From Clostridia bacterium (GTDB taxonomy: Bacteria; Bacillota; Clostridia; Lachnospirales; Lachnospiraceae): a stretch of DNA of 64,000 bases. Location of the stretch: the NCBI GenBank assembly GCA_003249225.1, contig QKJQ01000027.1, forward strand, positions 1 through 64,000, read 5' to 3'. The notes beneath the pieces were generated by a model, which worked only from the letters and a program-made list of their open reading frames with translations, was not told where the DNA came from and searched no databases. How positions within the stretch are numbered: the first letter of the stretch is position 1; each line of letters begins with the position of its first letter. Shown in pieces: positions 24,974 to 31,782 of the stretch. A program made the translations under genes and the position numbers.

Positions 24974-25001
24974 ATTATAGCAGATTAGAAGAATATAGCA
25001 A
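24974..25001 (-). promoter_or_regulatory. Strong promoter of the antisense RNA
   Basis: TTGCTA and TATAAT 16 bases apart on the minus strand, a better overall match than the toxin promoter. This is expected where the antitoxin RNA must be in excess. Confidence 0.72.
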
Positions 25002-25070
25002 GTACAAAGCCTAAAAAATTACCTTATCAATTAATCACATTGACTTTATTAATTTTATACTATTTATTGT

Positions 25071-25100
25071 TCAGTACAGCTTGGAGCTGAGCAGCTCAAG
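25071..25100 (-). pseudogene. Vestigial copy of the ppdK 3' end
   Basis: The stretch TATTTATTGTTCAGTACAGC and the next bases repeat the last codons of ppdK (25162-25186), 91 bases away, with one mismatch and one extra base. On the minus strand it would encode QAVLNNK and a stop, as ppdK does. It lies beyond the ppdK terminator and looks like the relic of a duplicated or exchanged gene end. Confidence 0.6.
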
Positions 25101-25113
25101 CCTTCTCATAAAC

Positions 25114-25141
25114 GAAAAAAAGGACTTACGTCCTCTTTTTC
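25114..25141 (-). terminator. Terminator of ppdK
   Basis: AGGAC-GTAA-GTCCT on the minus strand followed by seven T, 20 bases past the ppdK stop codon. Confidence 0.85.
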
Positions 25142-25160
25142 ATTTATTACATTCATGCAA

Positions 25161-27782
25161 TTATTTATTATTCAGTACAGCTTGAGCTGCGGCAAGTCTT
25201 GCGATCGGCACACGGAATGGTGAACAGGATACATAGTTAAGTCCAACCTTGTGGCAGAACTCAACAGTTGAAGGATCTCCACCGTGCTCTCCACAGATAC
25301 CAAGCTTGATGTTTGATCTTACTTTACGGCCTTTTTCGGAAGCCATTTTAACTAACTGGCCAACACCGTTCTGATCAAGTCTTGCAAATGGATCTGATTC
25401 GTAGATTTTTGCTTTGTAGTAAGCATCAAGGAACTTACCAGCATCATCACGGGAGAAACCAAATGTCATCTGTGTTAAGTCGTTTGTACCGAAGGAGAAG
25501 AATTCTGCTTCTTCAGCGATTTCATCTGCAAGAAGAGCGGCACGAGGAATTTCAATCATGGTACCGATATGATATTCGATATCTGACTTCATCTCAGCTT
25601 TTACAGCTTCTGCTTCTGCAACAACGACATCTTTAACAAATTTTAATTCCTTCTTCTCGCCAACAAGTGGGATCATGATTTCAGGAACGATGTCAAAGCC
25701 TTTTTCATTCTTTACTTCGATTGCTGCTTCCATAACGGCTCTTGTCTGCATTCTTGCTATTTCTGGATAAGTAACAGCAAGACGGCAACCTCTGTGACCC
25801 ATCATCGGGTTGAACTCGTGAAGAGAATCACAGGTTGATTTAACTTCTGCAACTGTAAGATTCATATCTTTTGCAAGAGCAACGATATCTTCTTCAGCAG
25901 TAGGTACGAACTCATGAAGTGGCGGATCCAGGAAACGGATGGTAACCGGACGTCCTTCCATTACTTCGTAAAGTGCTTTGAAGTCACCTTTCTGGTAAGG
26001 GATCAGTTCATTTAAAGCTGCTTCTCTTTGTTCAACTGTCTTGGAAAGAATCATTTTACGGATCTTTGGAATTCTTTCTGCTTCGAAGAACATGTGCTCA
26101 GTACGGCAAAGGCCGATACCTTCAGCACCGAATTTCACTGCATTTGCAGCATCTGCCGGTGTATCAGCATTGGTTCTTACCTTTAATGTACGGATTTCAT
26201 CAGCCCATGACATAATACGGTCAAAGTTGCCGCTGATGCTTGCTTCAACAGTTTTGATGTCACCAAGGTAGATCTTACCTGTGGAACCATCAAGTGAAAT
26301 GTAATCGCCTTCTTTGATGGTCTCGCCACCAAGGGAGAATACTTTATCTTCTTCGTTGATCTTGATCTCACCGCAACCAGATACACATGCAGTACCCATA
26401 CCACGAGCAACAACTGCTGCGTGAGATGTCATACCACCACGTACAGTAAGAATACCTTCTGCTGCGTGCATACCTTCGATATCTTCCGGAGAAGTCTCAA
26501 GACGAACCAGAATAACTCTTTCACCTGCATTGTGGTGATCTCTTGCTTCTTCTGCTGTAAAGTATACTTTACCAGCGGCAGCACCTGGTGATGCAGGAAG
26601 TGCAGAACCGATTACTTTACCTTCTTTTAATGCTTTTACATCAAATGCAGGGTGAAGTAACTGATCAAGTGATTTAGCTTCAATACGTGCAATAGCTTCT
26701 TTTGGTGTGATCTTGCCTTCATCAACAAGGTCACAAGCGATCTGTAATGCAGCAGGAGCAGTTCTCTTACCATTTCTGGTCTGAAGGAAATACAATTTGC
26801 CTTCCTGAATCGTGAACTCCATATCCTGCATATCTCTGTAGTGATTCTCAAGCTTATTAGCGATTTCCATAAACTCTTTGAAAGCGTCTGGAAGGTCTTC
26901 TTCTAACTTTGTGATCGGCAGTGGTGTACGAATACCAGCAACTACGTCCTCACCCTGTGCGTTGATCAGGTATTCACCATAAATACCCTTTGCACCTGTG
27001 GATGGATTTCTTGTAAATGCTACACCGGTACCGGATGTATTGCCCATGTTACCAAATACCATTGCCTGTACGTTAACAGCGGTACCCCAGTCGCCAGGGA
27101 TATCATTCATACGACGGTAAACGATAGCACGTGGGTTGTCCCATGAACGGAAAACTGCTTTTACAGCTTCCATTAACTGAACTTTAGGATCCTGTGGGAA
27201 ATCTGAACCCATTTTTTCTTTGTAGATAGCCTTATATTTTGAAATAACTTCTTTTAAGTCTTCTGCTGTCAGGTCAGTATCATATTTTGCGCCTTTTTCT
27301 TCTTTGATCTTATCAAGAATACCTTCAAAGAAAGTCTTGCTCATTTCCATAACAACGTCAGAGAACATCTGGATAAAACGACGGTATGAGTCGTATGCAA
27401 ATCTTGCATTGCCAGTCTTCTTTGCGAAGCCTTCTACTGCTACATCGTTAAGACCAAGGTTAAGGATTGTATCCATCATACCTGGCATGGAAGCACGTGC
27501 TCCTGAACGAACGGATACAAGTAACGGATCTTCTGTGTCTCCGAATGTTTTTCCCTGCATTACTTCTAATTCTTTTAAAGAATCAAAAATCTGCTTCTGG
27601 ATCTCGTCAGAAATCTTCTTTCCCTGTGTGTAGTAATCAGTACAAGCTTCTGTTGTTACTGTAAACCCTTGCGGAATCGGTAATCCTAAATTAGTCATTT
27701 CTGCTAAATTGGCACCTTTTCCACCAAGAAGGTTTTTCATATCAGCTTTTCCTTCTTTGAACAAATATACCCATTTTGCCAT
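25161..27782 (-). CDS. ppdK: Pyruvate, phosphate dikinase
   Basis: Interconverts pyruvate, ATP and phosphate with PEP, AMP and pyrophosphate; in anaerobes it links glycolysis and gluconeogenesis. The 873-residue length is typical. The N-terminal ATP-grasp domain starts with LLGGKGANLAEMTNLGLPIP. The swivelling domain carries the phosphohistidine in GGMTSHAAVVARG (about 453). The C-terminal PEP-binding barrel has FGTEG-type GAEGIGLCRTEHMFF, TIRFLDPPLHEF and the catalytic Cys in GICGEHGGDP (about 832). GGAGG lies upstream of the ATG. It follows glyQS on the same strand but has its own promoter and terminator. Confidence 0.97.
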   Translation of the reverse strand: MAKWVYLFKEGKADMKNLLGGKGANLAEMTNLGLPIPQGFTVTTEACTDYYTQGKKISDEIQKQIFDSLKELEVMQGKTFGDTEDPLLVSVRSGARASMPGMMDTILNLGLNDVAVEGFAKKTGNARFAYDSYRRFIQMFSDVVMEMSKTFFEGILDKIKEEKGAKYDTDLTAEDLKEVISKYKAIYKEKMGSDFPQDPKVQLMEAVKAVFRSWDNPRAIVYRRMNDIPGDWGTAVNVQAMVFGNMGNTSGTGVAFTRNPSTGAKGIYGEYLINAQGEDVVAGIRTPLPITKLEEDLPDAFKEFMEIANKLENHYRDMQDMEFTIQEGKLYFLQTRNGKRTAPAALQIACDLVDEGKITPKEAIARIEAKSLDQLLHPAFDVKALKEGKVIGSALPASPGAAAGKVYFTAEEARDHHNAGERVILVRLETSPEDIEGMHAAEGILTVRGGMTSHAAVVARGMGTACVSGCGEIKINEEDKVFSLGGETIKEGDYISLDGSTGKIYLGDIKTVEASISGNFDRIMSWADEIRTLKVRTNADTPADAANAVKFGAEGIGLCRTEHMFFEAERIPKIRKMILSKTVEQREAALNELIPYQKGDFKALYEVMEGRPVTIRFLDPPLHEFVPTAEEDIVALAKDMNLTVAEVKSTCDSLHEFNPMMGHRGCRLAVTYPEIARMQTRAVMEAAIEVKNEKGFDIVPEIMIPLVGEKKELKFVKDVVVAEAEAVKAEMKSDIEYHIGTMIEIPRAALLADEIAEEAEFFSFGTNDLTQMTFGFSRDDAGKFLDAYYKAKIYESDPFARLDQNGVGQLVKMASEKGRKVRSNIKLGICGEHGGDPSTVEFCHKVGLNYVSCSPFRVPIARLAAAQAVLNNK

Positions 27783-27948
27783 TTTCTTTCCTCCTGTGAT
27801 TTGTGTTTACACCAACCCTACATTTTTGGTTGATTTATCTTTTTTATGCATAAACTGAACCGTCCGTTTCTTTGTCATCTGTTAAATGTAACAAATATCT
27901 TCTTATTCGCTATGCTGAAAAAGCAATTTTGTAGAGCCGCCATTCACG

Positions 27949-27976
27949 ATTATATCATACTTTTTTTGCATTGCAA
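27949..27976 (-). promoter_or_regulatory. Promoter of ppdK
   Basis: On the minus strand TTGCAA and TATAAT are 16 bases apart, with a TG extension (TGATATAAT). Transcription would start near 27942, leaving a leader of about 160 bases. With the hairpin and cre-like site this accounts for the roughly 300-base gap 27783-28080. Confidence 0.72.
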
Positions 27977-28025
27977 GCATTTTACGGTAGAAAAACGTAT
28001 GAAAAAAAACATCGCAGAAATGAAG

Positions 28026-28066
28026 CAAAGTCTGGTGCGGGGCTCTATTTCCGCGGCCAGACTTTG
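28026..28066 (-). terminator. Strong hairpin after glyQS, probable terminator
   Basis: CAAAGTCTGG pairs with CCAGACTTTG, and GCGG with CCGC inside, giving 14 base pairs. The following minus-strand sequence is only moderately T-rich (CTTCATTTC), so termination may be partial or the hairpin may protect the 3' end. Confidence 0.55.
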
Positions 28067-28078
28067 TAAGCGCTTACA
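28065..28078. promoter_or_regulatory. Candidate CcpA binding site (cre)
   Basis: TGTAAGCGCTTACA is a perfect 14-bp palindrome that fits the Gram-positive catabolite responsive element. It lies about 125 bases upstream of the predicted ppdK transcription start, directly after the glyQS stop codon. Control of ppdK by carbon supply is plausible. Confidence 0.5.
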
Positions 28079-28080
28079 TG

Positions 28081-29469
28081 TCAGAATTCAAATTTATCTT
28101 CGAAATATTGTTTTAAATCTTCTATCTTTACTCGTTCTTGTTGCATAGTATCACGGTCTCTTACCGTTACAGCACCATCATTTTCTGATTCAAAATCATA
28201 AGTGATGCAGAAAGGTGTACCAATCTCGTCCTGTCTTCTGTATCTCTTTCCGATGTTACCACGGTCGTCATATTCACAGTTATACCATTTTGAAAGCTTC
28301 TGATAAATCTTCTCAGCTCCATCTCCCAGTTTCTTTGAAAGAGGAAGAATACCAATTTTCACCGGTGCAAGGGCTGGGTGGAAACGCAGAACAGTTCTAA
28401 CATCGCCTTCGGCAATTTCTTCTTCATCGTATGCTCCGCAAAGGAAGGCAAGTGTTACACGATCAGCGCCAAGAGATGGTTCAATAACAAAAGGAACATA
28501 TCTCGCAGCTTTTTCATCATCAAAATAGGTCAGATCTTCTTTTGAAACATTCTGGTGCTGTGTTAAGTCATAATCTGTTCTGTCAGCAATTCCCCAAAGT
28601 TCGCCCCATCCAAATGGGAAAAGGAATTCTATGTCTGTTGTAGCTTTTGAATAGAAAGAAAGTTCTGCTGCTTCATGATCGCGAACACGCATATCTTCTT
28701 CTTTCATTCCGAGTGCTTTCAGCCAGTTAATGCAGAACTCTTTCCAGTATGCAAACCATTCAAGATCAGTATCTGGTTCACAGAAGAATTCAAGTTCCAT
28801 CTGTTCAAATTCTCTTGTACGGAAGGTAAAGTTACCTGGTGTAATCTCATTGCGGAAGGATTTACCGATCTGTCCAATTCCAAACGGTATCTTCTTTCTT
28901 GAGGTTCTCTGTACATTTTTAAAGTTTACGAAAATACCCTGAGCTGTTTCAGGACGTAAGTAAACGGTATTCTTGGCATCTTCTGTAACACCCTGAAAGG
29001 TCTTGAACATAAGATTGAACTGACGAATGTCAGTAAAGTTATGTTTTCCGCAGGTAGGACAGGGAATGTTATGTTCTTCAATGAACTTCTTCATTTCTTC
29101 CTGTGGCCATGCATCAACCGATCCATCCAGTGTTATTTTCTTTTCGGCTGAAAAATCTTCGATTAATTTATCTGCACGGAATCTTTCGTGACATTCCTTA
29201 CAGTCCATAAGAGGATCAGAGAAACTTCCAAGATGACCGGATGCTACCCATGTCTGAGGATTCATTAAGATTGCACAATCCACGCCAACATTGTATGGAT
29301 TCTCCTGGATAAACTTTGACCACCATGCTTTTTTAACATTGTTTTTCAGCTCAACACCAAGATTTCCATAATCCCATGTGTTAGCCAATCCACCATAAAT
29401 CTCTGAACCCGGGTAAACAAAACCTCTTGCCTTAGCTAAAGCGACAATTTTCTCCATCGTCTTTTCCAT
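28081..29469 (-). CDS. glyQS: Glycyl-tRNA synthetase, one-chain alpha2 type
   Basis: Charges tRNA-Gly. The 462-residue class II synthetase has motif 2 in [20 protein letters not shown] (about 203-222) and motif 3 in [13 protein letters not shown] (about 337). The N-terminal segment [19 protein letters not shown] is diagnostic of the archaeal/eukaryotic-like dimeric enzyme, found in many Firmicutes instead of the alpha2beta2 form. A Cys-type zinc loop is visible around DCKECHERF and CPTCGKHN. The C-terminal anticodon-binding domain starts near 360. The ATG follows AAGGTGAGGAAAGAC. Confidence 0.97.
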   Translation of the reverse strand: MEKTMEKIVALAKARGFVYPGSEIYGGLANTWDYGNLGVELKNNVKKAWWSKFIQENPYNVGVDCAILMNPQTWVASGHLGSFSDPLMDCKECHERFRADKLIEDFSAEKKITLDGSVDAWPQEEMKKFIEEHNIPCPTCGKHNFTDIRQFNLMFKTFQGVTEDAKNTVYLRPETAQGIFVNFKNVQRTSRKKIPFGIGQIGKSFRNEITPGNFTFRTREFEQMELEFFCEPDTDLEWFAYWKEFCINWLKALGMKEEDMRVRDHEAAELSFYSKATTDIEFLFPFGWGELWGIADRTDYDLTQHQNVSKEDLTYFDDEKAARYVPFVIEPSLGADRVTLAFLCGAYDEEEIAEGDVRTVLRFHPALAPVKIGILPLSKKLGDGAEKIYQKLSKWYNCEYDDRGNIGKRYRRQDEIGTPFCITYDFESENDGAVTVRDRDTMQQERVKIEDLKQYFEDKFEF

Positions 29470-29637
29470 TGTCTTTCCTCACCTTCTATATGTATCAACT
29501 TCTTTATTAAGGCAGAACACCTATTCAGGTGCTCCACTTATAAAATTCAAACGGTAACCCTGTTTCCTTTGCATTGTTCCATGAGAAACATTATAACGGG
29601 CATAACAAAACATCATCCGATTGTAGGGACGATTAGT

Positions 29638-29666
29638 ATTGTACCTGTATTCCCCTTTTTTTTCAA
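29638..29666 (-). promoter_or_regulatory. Promoter of glyQS and its leader
   Basis: TTGAAA and TACAAT are 17 bases apart on the minus strand. The leader of about 160 bases contains a stem GAGCACCT-GAAT-AGGTGTTC (29515-29534), but no T-box AGGGTGG consensus and no T-run terminator. This accounts for the 306-base gap 29470-29775. Confidence 0.68.
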
Positions 29667-29775
29667 GACATTTTTTTCATTTTTCATCGTTACTGCATAT
29701 ATTTTTCTTATATTTTATTCATTTTCAAAAATACATCCGTTGTTTCTACATTTCATTTATTATACAGCCGTTGTT

Positions 29776-30531
29776 TCACTCGAAATCTGCTTCCAGCTGA
29801 TGCAGCATTTCCTCTGACTTCATGGTATGATCTACATAAGCTTTTCGGTACCGTTCAGTCAGACGAACCAGTTCCAACAGCACATCATTTGTCAGTGAAA
29901 AAGAATAAAGTTTTTCAATTCCTGATGAAGTTATGTATTGGAGTGCATATAAAGTTGATGTATTGACCGGCACAGTGTAAGGATCTTTGGAAAGACAATT
30001 TCTGCATAACATCCCGGCTCTTTTCAGGCTGAAGTTCAGTATCTCCTCTTTTTCGCCGCAGTTCTGACATTCAAAGACTTGAGGACCTTCGCCATTCAGT
30101 ATGATCATCTTCATTTCATACACAGCGCGAACCTGTTCTTTCGGAAGTCTGCCACTGCCAAGGACGCGAAGCGTCTGATACAAAAGCTTTAAAGTATCGG
30201 TCTCATCCACATTTTCTCTTGTATAATAATCAGCAAATTCACAAAAATATACGCCATACGTAATCATGGAAAGATCCTGGCGAAGTTCCTGAAAATAATT
30301 ACTGATGTCAGCACTAAGAAGTGTATACGCATTCCGGCCTTCATAGACCTCAAAATTACCAAAAGTGAAGGGCTGGCTGCATGCAAGCAGGGCGCTGTTA
30401 GGTTTCCTCGCCCCTTTTGCAAATACAGAGATCTTACCTCTTTCTTTTGTTAAAATTAAAAGTCTTTTATCATACTCTCCCATTGGCATGGCTGACAGAA
30501 CCAACCCAAGTACTTTTACCGAATCTCTCAT
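29776..30531 (-). CDS. recO: DNA repair protein RecO
   Basis: Recombination mediator that helps RecR load RecA on SSB-coated DNA. The 251-residue protein has an N-terminal OB fold (VLGLVLSAMPMGEYDKRLLI, then FAKGARKPNS) and a C-terminal helical domain. A zinc site of the CxxC...CxxC type is seen in CQNCGEKEEI and AGMLCRNC, as in Deinococcus RecO. GGAAG precedes the ATG. It lies downstream of era, a common pairing in Firmicutes. Confidence 0.95.
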   Translation of the reverse strand: MRDSVKVLGLVLSAMPMGEYDKRLLILTKERGKISVFAKGARKPNSALLACSQPFTFGNFEVYEGRNAYTLLSADISNYFQELRQDLSMITYGVYFCEFADYYTRENVDETDTLKLLYQTLRVLGSGRLPKEQVRAVYEMKMIILNGEGPQVFECQNCGEKEEILNFSLKRAGMLCRNCLSKDPYTVPVNTSTLYALQYITSSGIEKLYSFSLTNDVLLELVRLTERYRKAYVDHTMKSEEMLHQLEADFE

Positions 30532-30633
30532 ATACTTCCTGCTTTCAAAAATTACTTCAATAAACTGCTGAACAAATAAGCAAGCATTGGATTTTACCGT
30601 GCAATTCCTCTATTTGAAATCACAAAGCACTAT

Positions 30634-31542
30634 CTACTGTTCTTTTGTATCATATCCATAATTCTTAATCAGCAGATCGCTGTCGCGCCAATCTTTTTTT
30701 ACCTTAACGAACAGCTTCAGGTTGACATGAGTGTTAAGAAGTCCTTCGATGTCTTCCCTTGCTCTGGTTCCGATGTTCTTAAGCATAACCCCTTTTTTGC
30801 CAATGATGATTCCCTTGTGGGAGTCTCTTTCGCAGATGATCGTAGCATCAATGTCCATCATCTTACCGCCCGGACGTTCCTTCATCTGCTCAATTACAAC
30901 CGCAATTCCGTGCGGAACCTCCTCTCCCAGAAGACGTAATGCTTTTTCACGTATCAGCTCAGCTACAATCTGGCGTTCTGGCTGATCTGTAATCGTATCC
31001 TCATCAAAATACATAGGTCCTTCCGGAAGATGCCGGAACAGTACATCAAGAAGTTCTTTCTGGTTCTCGCCCTTAAGTGCAGAAACCGGAACAATTTCGA
31101 TAAATTCCAGAAGGTCTTTATATGCGTTGATGCAGGTAAGAATTTCTTCTTTTTTTACTGTATCGATCTTATTGATGACAAGAACGACCGGTGTTTCGCA
31201 TTTGCTCAATTGCTCTGCGATTGCACGGTCTCCTTCTCCGATGAACTTTGCAGGTTCTACGAGCCAGAGTATCAAGTCTACTTCCCGTAATGCATCTTGT
31301 GCGGCGTGTACCATGAACTCACCAAGCTTATTCTTAGCTTTATGAATTCCCGGAGTATCAAGAAATACGATCTGTCCTCTCTCTTCTGAATATACCGTCT
31401 GAATGCGGTTTCTAGTCGTCTGTGGTTTTTTTGATGTTATCGCTATTTTTTGACCGATCAGGTGATTCATCAGTGTAGATTTCCCTACATTCGGTCTGCC
31501 AATCAAGGTCGCAAAGCCAGATCTATATTTCTTATTCTCCAT
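30634..31542 (-). CDS. era: GTPase Era
   Basis: Essential GTPase that binds 16S rRNA and helps mature the 30S subunit. Residues: G1 GRPNVGKST (about 16-24), G2 around TTRNRIQ, G3 DTPGIH, G4 NKID, G5 SALKG. The C-terminal KH domain carries HKGIIIGKKGVMLKNIG (about 239-255). Length 302 is normal. Its ATG directly follows the stop codon of a short open frame carried by the upstream repeat (TAAATG), and its ribosome site GGAGAA lies within that repeat. Confidence 0.97.
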   Translation of the reverse strand: MENKKYRSGFATLIGRPNVGKSTLMNHLIGQKIAITSKKPQTTRNRIQTVYSEERGQIVFLDTPGIHKAKNKLGEFMVHAAQDALREVDLILWLVEPAKFIGEGDRAIAEQLSKCETPVVLVINKIDTVKKEEILTCINAYKDLLEFIEIVPVSALKGENQKELLDVLFRHLPEGPMYFDEDTITDQPERQIVAELIREKALRLLGEEVPHGIAVVIEQMKERPGGKMMDIDATIICERDSHKGIIIGKKGVMLKNIGTRAREDIEGLLNTHVNLKLFVKVKKDWRDSDLLIKNYGYDTKEQ

Positions 31543-31641
31543 TTATTCTCCATTCTTGCGCATGCTTTCTGCGCATATAAGTTTGAACGAGCAGTTCATG
31601 CGAGGCACAAACTTTAAAGTCGAAATGTTTTTATTCGACAT
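31543..31641 (-). CDS. Possible leader peptide coupled to era
   Basis: A 32-codon open frame made entirely of the 97-bp repeat copy next to era. It starts MSNKNISTLKFV and ends SMRKNGE, and its TAA touches the era ATG. The ribosome site GGAG is only 3 bases before its ATG, so translation is doubtful. A sister frame of 41 codons occurs in the neighbouring copy (31614-31739). I list it because translational coupling to era would be possible; it may equally be a chance frame in a repeat. Confidence 0.3.
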   Translation of the reverse strand: MSNKNISTLKFVPRMNCSFKLICAESMRKNGE

Positions 31642-31782
31642 ATTCTCCATTCTTGCGCATGCTTTCTGCGCATATCAAGTTTGAACGAGCAGTTCATGCG
31701 AGGCACAAACTTTAAAGTCGAAATGTTTTTATTCGACATATTCTCCATTCTTGCGCATGCTTTCTGCGCATATCAAAGTTTG
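31545..31782. repeat. 97/98-bp tandem repeat between the M16C peptidase gene and era
   Basis: Two full copies (31545-31641, 97 bp; 31642-31739, 98 bp) and a 43-bp partial copy (31740-31782) fill the whole gap between the peptidase stop codon and the era start. The copies differ by one inserted base. Each unit can fold: TGCGCA-7-TGCGCA, GTCGAA/TTCGAC, and AAGTTTG/CAAACTT. The unit edge repeats the era start context ATGGAGAAT. Confidence 0.92.

Noticed and set aside
29470..29637. T-box riboswitch in the glyQS leader
   Set aside because: A GGGTTACCG stretch looked suggestive, but the T-box bulge sequence, specifier loop and terminator are missing.
31545..31782. CRISPR array
   Set aside because: The 97/98-bp units are direct tandem copies with no variable spacers, so this is not a repeat-spacer array.
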